A stretch of 64,000 nt of DNA from Beroe forskalii (lineage: Eukaryota; Ctenophora; Nuda; Beroida; Beroidae). The DNA is taken from positions 1 through 64,000 of the forward strand of contig WFMF01000668.1 of assembly GCA_011033025.1 (NCBI GenBank). Reading direction: 5' to 3'. Of the stretch, positions 12,235-24,837 are shown piece by piece. Position 1 is the stretch's first letter; each line of letters opens with the position of its first letter. The notes beneath the pieces were generated by a model. The model was given only the letters and a program-made list of their open reading frames with translations, did not search any database and was not told the origin of the DNA. Both the position numbers and the translations under genes were made by a program.

Positions 12235-12372
12235 ATCCCTTGATCTCCCCCCGAACATCCCCTGATCTCACCCCGAACATCCCCTGATCTCCCCCGAACA
12301 TCCCCTGATCTCCCCCCGAACATCCCTTGATCTCACCCCGAACAATCCCTGATCTCCCCCCGAACATCCCCT
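12235..12372. repeat. 21-bp minisatellite in the left arm
   Basis: The unit CCCGAACATCCCCTGATCTC repeats about six times. The matching part of the right arm (about 42,640-42,720) has a single diverged stretch, so the expansion is specific to this arm. Confidence 0.9.
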
Positions 12373-13387
12373 CCACATGCACTTGATACTTCCCAGGAAG
12401 GTAGCCGAGCAGTCCTTAATCGGACGCAGGACTTGGCTGTGTCGTACGTTGGTTAAGGCCATCATTGCGTACTAAACCAGGAGCACTAAACACATGCCTC
12501 CACACACCCAGTCTTAGTCTAGTTCCAGTGGCACGCTTAGTGGGGTAATGAAGTGCATTGGTATAGGGCATATCATAATATGATAATTATATGTCTCATA
12601 ATATATTCCACTGTTTTAGAGCGCTGGTTTAACGTGAAAAATTACAGAATGATTTGTGGTCAGGCAGACCATGCCACAAGCTAAGATTTAAACTTTCTAA
12701 GAAAGATCCTCCTCTGCAAAAGTACAAGGGTTTCAGTAAATGAGCTGCTGCACCAAAGGACCATGAGCCTGCTCAGGACGGAAGTGTAGAGGAAAGCACA
12801 GAGAAAGAGAGACGACTTCAGAGCCGGATGGAAGAGCAGAGCAAAGCGCAGGAAGGGAGAGACGACGCACAGCCCGGGAACAGAGAGTGCTTCATGTCGC
12901 CTAGCCATGAGCTCAAGCTGCACTTCTCAGCCTATAATCAGCCCTGCTATCCGACTATTGGATCGCAGCCTCCCCAGTTCTGGGAGGGATCCATTGGACC
13001 AGACACCGTTTATAACGAGATAACCGTGGTCTGAGGACAAATATTGGAGGAATTTCTCCAGTATTTGGGAGAGACGGCCCAGTGTTACCAGCGGGTGGTT
13101 TTACAGCGTCAAACCTGCGTACTTTCCTTCCTCCCAGCAGGATCCCCGTTAGACCGTTCATTTAAATAGTCACATTCGGATATATTCCACCGGCATTAGT
13201 GGGTATGTATACTCATAAGGAAAATACCATGAAATTGGTTGGCTGTGCACTCTCCCAAGCCATTAGCGTTGCGGCTGCGTTTAGCCACCAGTGGCTATCA
13301 TGCCTCATGCTATTTATCAGCGATCATTTCTTGTACTACATCTACCTTGTGAAGTGTGCTGCATGCTCTCCTGGTAGTGTAATTCTT

Positions 13388-13766
13388 TACATGTCACGCA
13401 GACAGGACGATGTCTAGTGTCTGCACTTCTTTAGATGTCACGCAGACAGGACGATGTCTAGTGTCTAGTGTCTGCCCTTCTTTAGATGTCACGCAGACAG
13501 GACGATGTCTAGTGCCTGCCCTTCTTTAGATGTCACGCAGACAGGACGGTGTCTAGTGTCTGCCCTTCTTTAGATGTCCCGCAGACAGGACGATGTCTAC
13601 TGTCTAGTGTCTGCCCTTCTTTAGATGTCACGCACACAGGACGATGTCTACTGTCTAGTGTCTGCACTTCTTTAGATGTCACGCAGACAGGACGATGTCT
13701 ACTGTCTAGTGTCTGCCCTTCTTTAGATGTCACGCAGACAGGACGATGTCTAGTGTCTGCCCTTCA
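13388..13766. repeat. 44-bp minisatellite, about 8 units (left arm)
   Basis: The unit begins GTCACGCAGACAGGACGATG and ends in CTTCTTTAGAT; some units carry an extra CTACTGTCTAGT. The same array in the right arm spans 1.9 kb. Confidence 0.95.
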
Positions 13767-14603
13767 TTAGCTCCATATGCAGCTGCTTGGAACAGCAGCC
13801 GGCTGCTATTGTGTAATTCTAAACACTTAATAACGGATCATAATATGTTGTATTGTGCCAGCAGTGCCTGCATTATGCATGAAGTTCCGCTGAAAAGATG
13901 AGCAGAGGGAAATTAGCGAAGAGCATTGTCGTTAAATGTGAAACGTCAGAGCCTCCATTGTCCCTGTTCTACGGCCCTCCGTAGTTACTAGTTACATTCC
14001 ACTCGTTTATAACTTCACAACATATGTTATACTCTCTCTTGAGATTACCGCAAAGGGGCATTTATTTAATGACCTAGTTTATTATCTTTATCATTTAATA
14101 ACCTATATGATTACAATTTATAATCGTTCACACTGAATTAAGCAAGGAAAATTATAATTACCTTATCCACAATTGACTATATATACTAAAATTAACTATG
14201 GAAGTTAAAGGACTGCATCAGTTCAGGCAGTCCATTAGGACCACGAGGGGTGCCTCATGACTCTTGCGAAAACAACAGGTTAGATTATAATCATCATTTA
14301 ATATTGGAAGAAGTTTTTAAGTTAATGCGTTTCATCCTATTTTGGGAAACAGCCCTCTGGGGTAGATTATGGTTCATTCGATACTCGTTTGTTGGTAGAT
14401 GAGTTAGTGATCTACTTAGAATATCCCTGAGTTGAATGGCATTGATTCTGTTTAATTAGAATTTAAGAGATCTTGTAATCGATCAGATCGTATTTCTATG
14501 ATCTATCGTTATACTGGGCAGTGCCAGCGGATATCATGGTTACTGCGAGCGGGGGTTTCAGGTTAAATTCCTGTTTAGAGTCTAGTCATGTTCGATTGTG
14601 AAA

Positions 14604-15673
14604 TTGAGAAAATATGCTACGGTCGTGGAACTTTGGAATGAAACAAAAACAACGAAGGACCAGATTGATTCTCTTAGACATCATAGAAGCATTGAACTCA
14701 GTTGACAATTGAAGCCTCGAAAAGAGAAATCGCACTTATGGCTAAGACTACCAGTCTCAACGAGTATACCAAAAGAAATTAGGGAAATACAATGGAAAAC
14801 AAAAACAAAACACAAATGAAAAAAAACACAAATCAACAGTTTGGTCGTCTGTCTTTAATTTGAACTTTTGCATACCGTTCTTCCTACTTCATAGCTACGT
14901 CAAATACCTATTTCGTCTAAATTTTCATAATACCCCAGATTTCTCATAAGTTCACGGCCCATCTTGAAATAAATTGAAGTAGTGGAGGTTTACTTAGATT
15001 TTGTCTTGGACTTAAGGCATTCTTTATAAGCAGTGCACTGTCGTGATAAATCCTCCTCATTATTAAATGTGGCCGCCTTACTCTCAATATGATCATCACT
15101 TTCACTTAATAAATGCCATTATATGTTGATTTTTCTAGTATTGGTATGTTAACAGCTTCCTCTTCGACCTTTCTCTTGTTCCAGCTTCATCGTAATCAGA
15201 GACTGTCTGCCAGTCTAGAGAGTGTGGCGACTCTCCAGGTAAGTGGTTCTCCTTTCCGGCATTGGATAACACTCCTAAAATTCAACACAATGGGCGCAAG
15301 ACGCAAGAAAAGGGAAGGGAACCGATGTAAGGGGTGGAATTTTCGATAACTGTAGGAATACATATAGATGCAATGGGCGCTAAGACGCTAGTATATCGTT
15401 ATAGAAGACACTCTTGGATCAGCAAATGCTCTTCAATAGAAACCTAAATTAAGAAGTTTTTCATTATGGGGAAACCAACGGGGAATGGGGAAACAAATTG
15501 GGAAATAAAAGGGGGTACAAAGATTGTCCGACGCTGTCTGATCCCCTCGCGGGGGCCAGACGACGTTTGACAATATAAGGAGAGTATTCCATAACCAAGC
15601 CCATTGCCCAAACACCCCAAAAGGGGAGTATCCGGCGAGTTTTGGCTTGTTAAATTAAAAAAAAAAAAAAAAA
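14604..15673 (+). mobile_element. 1.07 kb poly-A-tailed dispersed repeat, copy 1
   Basis: It is homologous in the same orientation, about 95% by eye, to 61,284-62,377. Both copies start at TTGAGAAAATATGCTACGG and end in a poly-A run, which suggests a retroposed, non-autonomous element. Both contain a consensus splice donor (CTCCAG/GTAAGTGG) near the middle and, towards the 3' end, a GC-rich hairpin (ATTGTCCGACGCTGTCTG paired with CAGACGACGTTTGACAAT) related to the GTCAGAC motif family. No target-site duplication was recognised. It starts two bases after the left arm of the giant inverted repeat ends. Confidence 0.75.
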
Positions 15674-15876
15674 TCTCATTTTATAATGTGAAATAGATGG
15701 GGCTTATTTGAGTAAGGACCGTTTAGCACCCACCGGACAAAAGAACTGCATTTATCTACTCAGTTCAAGTAGTTAGAAGTCAATTCACTGCAAGGCAATT
15801 TGGCAGATGGGAAGAATACCAATTTTCAAAAAGTGTTTCCTATTCCTATTACTCACCAAATTATTCCTAACCATAA

Positions 15877-16690
15877 GGGATCGTTCACATATTACGTAAT
15901 CAATTTTTGGGCATTTTTTACCCCCCTCCGTAATCAAACGTAATCATGGCCCAACCCCCCCCTCCTTCAGTTTTTTTGACGTCACCAAAAAACTATATTA
16001 ACTGACAAAAAATTAGAACAGTATCGTGTGTTTCAATTCAATCATCAACATCATCGACCTGAAGATGACATTCAAAGCTTCTTTCAGTTTTTCCTACGGA
16101 AATCTCGCCTATGACAATGAGATGGACACTTCCTGCTCTTTCTCTTCCTCCAACGCATCCTCATATTCTGCTCATCATCCTCCTTTACCTCCAACAGATC
16201 ATCCTCCTCCTCCTCTACACCTGAGGCCCCCAGTTCCATTATAGAGCCAGAAGTCAACATCTTGGTCCCACCTCAACCTCCTTCAAAACCGATGGAACCA
16301 AAGTTCAGTATCCGTGTCCTGCTCATCTGCCACCAAAGCCGACAGAACCTAAGATCCAGATCAGCCCTAGCCCCTAAGTGCCAGATCAGAGTCTGGCAAC
16401 TTCACAGAAATTTTGACAATTTTTTCTGCAGATGGTTAATTTTTGGTAATAAAAATTCGGATATCCTTTAAATTTTCATAAAAAATTCTTGAAATTTTTA
16501 TGAAAATTCTTGAAATATTCATGAAAATTCATGAAATTTTCATAAAAATCCTTGAAATTTTCATGAAAATTTAGATATTTTGATTACGTAATCATTGGCC
16601 AAACCCCCCTCCCCCCCCTCGTAATCAAACGTAATCATTTGGAAACCCCCTCCCCCCCCTCGGCTGATTACGTAATATGTGAACGATCCC
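15877..16690. mobile_element. Non-autonomous DNA transposon, 814 bp
   Basis: Perfect 25-bp terminal inverted repeats begin GGGATCGTTCACATATTACG. The flanks TAACCATAA (15,868-15,876) and TAACCATTA (16,691-16,699) form a 9-bp target-site duplication with one mismatch. CGTAATCAAACGTAATCAT lies next to C-rich runs near both ends in the same orientation. Open frames inside, including a proline-rich one at 16,026-16,244, do not resemble a transposase. Superfamily not assigned; an 8-9 bp duplication fits hAT- or Mutator-like enzymes. Confidence 0.87.
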
Positions 16691-16699
16691 TAACCATTA

Positions 16700-19600
16700 C
16701 CATAACCCTAACCATCGCATTGAACCTAACGTTTTATGGTTAGGTTATGGTTTAGCCACGATGGTTACTGGTTACGGTTATGGTTGGGATATAGGACAGA
16801 AATAGTGTTTCCACTTCCGTTAATCTACTTTTTGAAAATCGGTGTTCTTCCTGTCTGCCCAGAATTAAACGAGAAAACCGACAAACTAAGGGTACCTATA
16901 CTAAGTATGTGCTCCGTCCATAACCTCTAAATCTATAGCACCAAATAAATGCGTTTTATTGTAGTCACATAATCAAATTGACGTTTAAGTTCGAAATCCA
17001 ATCCCTTAAACCAGGTAGGAATTCCCAAATCGATGAATGTATGTGTTTTATTTTTAAGTATTTCTATGGATATTCAATAAAAGGCACACTACTGGAAGAA
17101 AGACAAAAGGTGCCCGGATATATGGGATAAATGTCATGTAGTAGTAGAAGTAGTATAATATGCTGGAGATGCCTGCCCCTTGTGATGTTAAATCACACCG
17201 TAAAGTTGCCATGAAGCTCATTGTAAGGACAGCTGTTTCTCAAGGTCATTGGAAAAAGGACTTATGATAAGAATTAGAATGGTTATTGGAAAAAGTGCAA
17301 GGACTTATGATAAGAATTGGATCAATGAAATCCTGTAGAATATAGTGAGAATCCCGTCGTTTTGCAATGAAAATTGAAATCCTAAGAATAGTGGCAATCC
17401 CATCATTTCAATAGATTTCAAATAAAGAAATGATGTATATTAACAATTTTTCTGCTGTGAATGAATTGACATTCAGTAAATTTGTTGCCGAGTTATTAGT
17501 AAGAGGACCTAAGCTTCTCATTGACGCTTGTATTTATGATTTAAAATCATAGAGAAACAATTGCTCAAGCTGCAATTTTGAAATTCTCGCATATTCTCAT
17601 GTTGGCTCATGCTATTGAATGAACCAATACGTAACAACTTACTTCATCACGGTTCTTACTATCCTAAATTCTTGAGAACCTGAGGTATCCAATAGGAAAC
17701 GGGAACTTCCATCCTTTTCGCTGCGGTACTTCCTCTTTCCTTGTTTTATTTTTAGACTGATGAATATAAGTGGACCGGGTAACTATGAAATTATGCTCCA
17801 TGAGACGGATTATGTACCCCTGCATACCAGACATGATACCAAACATAGTTTTAAAGATCGTTCTGGGGTTACAGAAAGATGAGTTAATAATCCTCCACCG
17901 AAAGAAGTGGGTAAAATTTAGCGTTTTTCTAAACTGGATCCAGCCGGATAAAATGTGTTTTCTAAAACGCTTTTATTGATCGACAAGGGTAATCGGACCG
18001 CGGAAATGTTGCAAATATCATTTTCTGAGTGTACGTAAACAGTTTTCAAGAAATTTAAAAAATCGTATGGTAATAAATGATATGATCATGTGCTGCTAAT
18101 AACTTTTCTGACCGAATCTTCTAAAAACACAACACTACCCAAGTCCTATCAAACAAGAACTCTATTCAATCTTAACCTCGTCCCTCACCATATAATAATC
18201 ATGATAAGAACCCCAATAATCATGAAACCAATTCAATTTAAATTCAGGAAGCAGGAACAAATGCTTGATAACTTGCTTGTAAGTCTGAATGAAATTGATG
18301 GTCAAATAATAGGTATCGTGGACCAATTCATAATCATAGTGCAATGTTCTTTTTTAATCAGATAGTATAATTTAATCTCATTTTGAATATTATTTTCATC
18401 GTATCTTTAATCTCTTATTAAAACTTTTAACTTTCTTTATTGTACACTTATCCACGAACAATAATTGGATATGCTCAAATATCATTAGTGCAACAGCAGA
18501 GGCCATGTATTTTGATCCTTTAGTTCTTCTTCCGATGAGAGATACCGATTGGCTCAGTGAATGGTAGTCTGAGGATGTTAGGATGTTACCCGTGCGCGCA
18601 ATTATCCGTGCGCGCACACTCAGGTCCAGGTCTCAGACATTTTATCATTTTGACAGCCATGTTGCTCTCTGCTCGAGCAACGAAACATCCCACTTCTGAT
18701 ACCTAAAATTGCGCGCATAGGGAGAGTAACATCTGGCAGATTTCCAGGCCTCAACTATAATATCAATGGGGGATAGTATAATTGTGCATCTTAACAAGTT
18801 ATCTAGATTTGATCTTGGCAACGCAAAGTTCCATAAAGTCGTGATTTACATTTCAGCGAGAGCTCATTGAGTTTAGTCGATTTTAGATCTACTGCACATT
18901 TTAAACTGTCATTATACTCACCTAGGTACCAGGGTAAGCCAGGGGAAGGGAGGTCAATTATTAATAGGTAAATCCAGCTTGCAATATCATACCTACAGTA
19001 TCATATACATGTATGTGGTGCACTTTTGGCACTAATTTCCCGAGCAGCTTGTATATTTGCTACTCAGTAACTGATGTCCAAAGTTCGAATTGAAACGTAT
19101 ACGTCACTAGTCTACGTGTATACCTAGTTATAGAGGTAGTGTGGCTCTGATCAAGGTGATTTACAGATTGGAGACAGGAAGTAATATAAAGATGGTTTAT
19201 TTTCTCCTATATTAGCTGAACATGTACTCTGATAGTGCCATCAATCTGAGTGTTTCATCAAATCAACGCAGTAAATACGATATCAGAAATCAAAATCTAG
19301 TTTGTTAAGAAAATAAGCGAAAGTTCAGACAATTTATAGGTACGTAGGTACAAAGTATTAATTTCTTACACTGAAATATGACTTTGAAAACTTAATAACA
19401 AGAGGATTATCGCATCATTGAAGAATGAGATGTGAGATGAGTGAGTATCATGTGAGGGCGTGGTTTTATGTTATTGATGTGTCTACTCCGAAAACAGTCA
19501 AAGTATAAGGTTTAGAGCCAGAGGTTAGAAATTGATATAGTAAAAAAGCATACACAATGCAAAAAATTCTGCAGAACAGCTAACTAGAATGGACTCGCTA

Positions 19601-22057
19601 ATTGCATGCCTGTATCTTCTACAGGCCGATAATTAGAGCCTGTTATGTAGTCAATTATTGGTATATATTTCATTTGCCAGCATTACATTATTCGTATGCA
19701 TAATGTTAATTCATAATTCACGAAATGTAATCCACGGAATTGAATATGCTGAACTCCTTTATTTAACAATTCTTTCTTAATTCGTTAAAAGAATTCCTAA
19801 AAAACGTGCAGCTAAAAATAGACTTTCTGCACGGCTGTTTGCTGTGGCATGTTGAGTGACCACTAGGTTAAGTATAGAGGTCCAGTTAGCTACTTAACTA
19901 TGTTAATAAGTACAGCTTGTATCATGAGTGCTATGCATGTATGTGTTAAATGAGTCTAGCTTTCTGGAGAAGACTGGAGAGAGCTGCAGTTCGGACAATG
20001 ACAACATACGGCAACTTATGTTGTTAATTTAAGTGGGTAACTTTAATGTTTGGTACCAGTCAATCTTTGAACTAACCAACTTGGTTGAGCAGATTATTAT
20101 GTCTTGTAAGATTCAAGAAGTAACTATAAAATCAAAGGCAGCCTACAGCTATAAAGTAGCTGCAGAAAATACGTGGAGATGTGGCGTATAAATCTATAAT
20201 GTTTGAAGCATCTGACGAAAATCTGAAACCTTCACCACTCATTGAAATTTGAAGCCACAGCCCATAAGTCCTTTATTTATTTGGAAATAATGATGTAATG
20301 ATTCTACAAATGATGACTTCAAAGTTATGTCACATTGATGTATATGACATAAATTTGAGGATTTCAGTCTATAAAATGTGACATCTATCAGCTGCTGAAT
20401 GTTGATGTCGGTATCTTTTCTTCATGAAATCCATCTTGCTTGATCGTTAAGCAAAAATGCTGACAAAACATGGTTTTGGTTGGTTAATGGTTGCATAGGA
20501 ATCTGTCATAGCTTCATGTTGCACTTGGTCTTATAACAGAGTGTATTAATGAGCTTATTCGGCTACAGAAGACTGCAAATAATAGCTTGCAACTCTTCCT
20601 GTCGAGATTATAATATGGGAATATGGTGTCTTTCTCCCATCCAACATGTCTAGTGCCTATTGCTTTCCCTTCCAAAGTGCCCTTCCATTCTTAAAACGGG
20701 AGACCTCACGTACGATTACGTTCTTAGTTCTTACTCGCGGGTAATCTTCATGGTTATCTCCTATTACTGTACTGCAAGTCTGGTACTGGCTAAATTTATA
20801 CTTATGGTCTAGGATTCTAACTTCAACGGCCTCTTAAATCCAATAGTCCTTCTGTATAGAAGTATAGAATTGAGGTTGAACTTTTTGGGTGGTTGTATAC
20901 TACTCCCGTCTTCCACAAAGTACGAATAGATAAGTAGCTGTGTCTACAGCTCATTTCTTAATTGGAATGGCTAATGAAAGTTTAAGAACTATAATATTCA
21001 TGGGTAGGATTGAGATGGTAGTATGAGATCAAACAAATAATAATTGCTCCTGCAAATGATCGTATTTATGTTAAATCCTACGGGAGGAATCAAGGGCGTA
21101 TTAGAGGATGAATTCACATCACGATTCATATTCCCATGATCACCGAGCATTCCCAATTATCTTCAGCATTAGTTCGATATTTATATCACCCACATTCAGG
21201 ATTTCCCTTGAAATCTGTGATGCAGGAATAACGTTATAAACCAACTAAAGAGTGATAAGTGTTATAGTTATAGAGCTTCGGCGTTTGGGAAATTACCGAA
21301 CAAAATCCATGAGTTCGAAAATCATCGGCAATCCACTTTTGAAGATTCAGATCCATAATAAGAGTTTTACTTCCTGTTCCAATTTATTTCTAACTTCTGG
21401 TCACATATATGTAATATTGACCGGCAAAACACCAGCAGTAAGGGAGCTCATTTTAACCAACAATCACACACGAACAATGCTCTTAATTTTGAAATTTCGT
21501 CATTTTATTTCATGATGAAAATTATTTTAAAACAAAAAAGTTATTCAGATTTCAGATCTAATATATCATTATATCAGTTCAACCAGTAAAAAATTTTCCA
21601 ATTTGTGAAGATTCAAATAGAAATATAACTCTTAACAGATCAAGTGATCAAAGGCATCTGTCAATTATTTTGACGTTTGATTAAAAATATGATATATGCT
21701 GAAGCTCACTGATCTTTGCGAATCACTTCTCTTCAACGACAAATTCAGTTTACGTCCTTAAAGTGAAAAAAAGTTATTTACAAAATTTTTCCGTCAGCTA
21801 GTACAATGCAAAGTCGACAGAAGTTCAACTTTAGCTTCATTTTAGCTCGATCATTTAAAGCAATACTATTAAATCACTCCAGCACTGAGCACAACCCTCA
21901 TTTCTCACAACTCAAGTCCCTCAAAATTACGCCGCCAGATTATCCCTCACTATTGCGTCACATCAGCCACTATATCACACTATAGTTACTTATTATCACG
22001 CCGTTAGCACCGCTCCGTCGGCGCCGCTCGGCGCCTGTTTCTGCGCCGTCTCACCCG
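16700..22057. other. Gene-poor loop DNA and 3' flank of the GPCR
   Basis: Mostly AT-rich sequence. At 16,700-16,790 there is an imperfect palindrome of TTATGGTTAGG-like words. A short duplication of AAGGACTTATGATAAGAATT lies at 17,256-17,320. No other coding exon, RNA gene or element could be supported. On the minus strand an AATAAA (plus-strand TTTATT) at 21,504-21,509 is a candidate polyadenylation signal for the receptor gene, about 550 bp past its stop. Confidence 0.5.
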
Positions 22058-23296
22058 TCAGAGGCGCCCCTGGGCGGTGTACTGAGTAGTCCCATTGTCC
22101 GTCGCCTCGTCCGTCCCTGCTGTGGACGCCGTGAACCGCGTGTAGTTAGCCCGCATGGCGTCCGACATGCGGCGCAGGGAAAATACCGACTCAGAGTCCG
22201 CGCTATTGAGTCGGAGGACGAGCTTTGTGGACGCTCGGAGCTGCTGGTTCACGAAGCTCTTGACGGTGTTCATCCGCCAGTAGTAGATAAGGGGGTTGAT
22301 CGTACTGTTAACTGCCACGCACATGATGTACGTAAAGTTCCAGCTGTACCAGATAAGAACTGGATGGTTTTCGTAGGTCTTATGATAGCAGTCACTGACG
22401 CAGTTCTTACTCCACCCGGCTATCGACATGAGCAAGTAGTTTACGAACACCGGGATGTTGAAAACGATGTACGCCACTGTGAAGATGAGAATTGTCATCG
22501 TTGCTTGGAGCGGACCGACACCCTTTTTCTTCCCGATTTTGCTGAGTCGTCGTGCGTTCTCCGAATCAGCGCCGGAACTGAAGCGTTTTGCTGCCTGGCT
22601 GGGTCGTCGGACCTTGGCCTGTCGTCGTTCGTTGAGGAGTATGATGATGTAGGAGGTGGCACAGCTAATGCAAATGGGAATTACCGGGGCAGCCAAGGTC
22701 AGGGACCGTGAGATGGAGTTGAACTTGTAGCTCCAGTCTGCTGTTGGCAGTTCGTAGCAGTAAACATCACTGAACACGTACTCATAGGTTGCATCGTCCT
22801 TCAAGATGGGCACCGCCGTCCTTCCCACCAGGAACAAGAAATAGATGATAATGGCGCCCCACAGCGCTTCCTTCTTCAGCTGATACAGCGGCTTTATCAG
22901 GACCATAGTCCGGGAAATGGACATGATACCCACCAGGAAAACAGACATGAAGGGCAGGGCCTCCCAGAGGATGCCCCAGAAGTGGCAAAAGACGGAGTTC
23001 AAGAACCAGGCGCCTTCCCGCTGCTCAATGAAGCTGACGATGACTGGGAGCAGGGTGGCACACACCAACATGTCCACGATGGTGGTCAGGATGTAGATGA
23101 TGTTGAAGAAGGCCTTGTTGGCTCCCTGGGACACGGTCAGGCCCTTGGTCAGGAAGTACCGGAGGGACAGGATGTTACCCGGCACCCCCACCACTGTACA
23201 CAGGATGTACACTGCTGCGAATGTATAGTTGGTATAGGCTGGTATGCTGTACCCAGGGAGGGTTTCAGTGTGGGATACCACTACTTGTTCTTCCAT
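22058..23296 (-). CDS. Class A (rhodopsin-like) G-protein-coupled receptor, orphan, 412 aa
   Basis: This encodes a plasma-membrane seven-helix receptor that would couple an extracellular ligand to heterotrimeric G proteins. The N-terminus has a glycosylation sequon (N23-Y-T). Approximate helices: TM1 26-49 (G40-N41), TM2 62-90 (D75), TM3 101-134 (C104 at its start), TM4 145-165 (W146), TM5 195-222 (P204, P207), TM6 265-292 (P282) and TM7 315-340 (N-P-L-I-Y at 334-338). C104 can pair with C180 in loop 2; C299 and C303 lie in loop 3. Departures from the family norm: the DRY position reads I-S-R-T (R129 kept, acidic residue lost) and the CWxP toggle reads F-N-I-P (Trp replaced by N280). Loop 3 and the tail carry three RRxS sites (S233, S252, S378) that fit PKA phosphorylation. 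The start was chosen because a splice acceptor lies five bases upstream; the frame stays open for 45 more codons to 23,431, but that part is AT-rich and unlike the receptor. Ligand unknown. Confidence 0.92.
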   Translation of the reverse strand: MEEQVVVSHTETLPGYSIPAYTNYTFAAVYILCTVVGVPGNILSLRYFLTKGLTVSQGANKAFFNIIYILTTIVDMLVCATLLPVIVSFIEQREGAWFLNSVFCHFWGILWEALPFMSVFLVGIMSISRTMVLIKPLYQLKKEALWGAIIIYFLFLVGRTAVPILKDDATYEYVFSDVYCYELPTADWSYKFNSISRSLTLAAPVIPICISCATSYIIILLNERRQAKVRRPSQAAKRFSSGADSENARRLSKIGKKKGVGPLQATMTILIFTVAYIVFNIPVFVNYLLMSIAGWSKNCVSDCYHKTYENHPVLIWYSWNFTYIMCVAVNSTINPLIYYWRMNTVKSFVNQQLRASTKLVLRLNSADSESVFSLRRMSDAMRANYTRFTASTAGTDEATDNGTTQYTAQGRL

Positions 23297-23301
23297 GCTT
23301 C

Positions 23302-23345
23302 CTGGAGATGGTTGGTTAGGTTGGTGATAGATACAATTGCAAAAA
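23302..23345 (-). other. Likely 3' splice site of a 5'-UTR intron
   Basis: On the minus strand CAACCTAACCAACCATCTCCAG precedes GAAGCATGG, giving a branch-point-like CTAAC, a moderately pyrimidine-rich tract and AG five bases before the receptor start codon. The upstream exon was not identified. Confidence 0.5.
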
Positions 23346-24837
23346 CAGGAGTAGAGCTTTACTAAGATCATAAAACGAAAACAATACTTCAATTTATCTG
23401 GATATGTGCCCTGGGAAGCACTTATGTTCAAAAATATGAGGTTTTTGCTTGCCTTTTGATCATTGAAATATTGAACAAAGCAAATTACGTTAACAAGATA
23501 CTACAATGAGGAAATTGATAACAAGCAGCAGCCAATGACAAGAAAATAGAAACGAAGCTATGAAATAAAACAAAGTGGTTTCAGGCATAGCTCATATTCT
23601 TTCGAACTACACAGTACACACGGTAATTCCTATCTGAGTGAGCCAACTGCCTCCATCATGAGCAAATAGGCCATATTCCGCAACTTCAGACTTTCAGACT
23701 TGGGAATTACTGTACGGACTAAGAGACAAGTGCGTGTAATTTGGATCGGAACATGAACTGAAGCTCATTGGTGGTTGTAAATTGTGCGGAATTGTTTGGT
23801 TATTACGGTCTGCGTCATCTCCATAGTTCAAGTATCACGATCACTAAAAGGAAAGTATACACTATTTTAATACACGAATATAGAGGTCCTGTCGTACGCA
23901 TAAATTCCACATTAGTCAAGGGCTCCGTCTGATTTTCGATTTAATCACGGAGTATTATGTAGGGCAAATAACGAGCCAGAAGATTAGATTAATTTCAGTG
24001 CACCAATTCGTTTCAAATGTACACTATTATTCTGCGATGCTTTCCATTTCTTGTAAACAGACCTACAATAGATTGTAGAACTAGAGACAAGAAATTTGGT
24101 TAGCAAAAGAATTTATTGCAATATTGCAAAATTTGCAGGCTAGAATCCACGATTGGAATTAAGAATTAGAGAATTAGAAAGCATTTCTATGCTAACTTTT
24201 TAGTAAGTCAAACTAAAGGAGCTGTCGCTCAACATTGTTCTTTCCTAGAAAAATAGGGATCGTACCATAAAAATAAAACTCGCGTTTTCAAGAAAACCAT
24301 AACGCTGCTTTTATAATTATATAGTAGCGCATATTTCAGGAATTTTGTTAAAAAGTTAGTGCTGAAAGTCGTGTTATCTCAGAATATTCAGTATTCAACG
24401 TCTAATCGGTTGAAATGGAGTCAAATCAAAGTGAACTTTGCAATCTTAAACACTAGCAATGAATGAGAGCGATGATAACAAAAAATCTCCTACAAACATT
24501 ACGACATCGAAAAACAACGGATTCTACTTAAAGAAATCTCTTCCCTCCAAACCGATATAACAAACACACCTGGTCTGATAATTGCAAATATTTGGCATGA
24601 ACATGAGTTATAATATGGAGGAGCCTCCCTCCCCTCATACACGTGTACCACAACTGAGAGAAGAGAGAAGAGGAGAAGGTCCACATGGAACACCCCACCA
24701 CACGCTCACCACCGTCCTGTAATCACTCCCACCGGCTCATGTCTTGTAATGTGTGGAACGTACAACACAGCTGCTGCTCGTGGGAATAACTATCGTATTT
24801 CCTTCCAGGAGATCATGCACACACGCACACAAATATA
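23346..24837. other. Upstream flank of the GPCR; no gene seen
   Basis: AT-rich DNA without a supported exon. A promoter and first exon for the receptor probably lie here or further up, but I could not place them. Confidence 0.45.

Larger units (their letters stand above)
6558..14602 (+). repeat. Left arm of the giant inverted repeat
   Basis: The reverse complement of this arm is colinear with 38,929-48,378. Anchor pairs: 7,625-7,815 with 47,307-47,497; 12,681-13,035 with about 41,997-42,345; 13,770-14,602 with 38,929-39,765. The inner 830 bp differ by only a few single bases, the 10.2-11.7 kb part is about 80% identical by eye, and the outer exon region is about 97%. The outer boundary lies inside the GC-rich module, which here carries about 190 extra bp (roughly 6,680-6,870). 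The inner boundary is abrupt at TTCGATTGTGAA, two bases before the 1.07 kb repeat begins. Confidence 0.95.

Noticed and set aside
12828..13034. 68-codon frame (MEEQSKAQEGRDDAQPG...) in a 97%-identical part of the arms
   Set aside because: The other arm has single-base indels (extra G, extra C, missing C) that break the frame. Kept out unless those prove to be sequencing errors.
13199..13417. 72-codon frame starting MGMYTHKENTMKLVG, shared by both arms
   Set aside because: The first 40 residues match, but the frame then shifts between arms and runs into the minisatellite; the region is simply very similar DNA.
22364..23365. Plus-strand frames of 115 and 127 codons
   Set aside because: Shadows of the receptor gene on the other strand.
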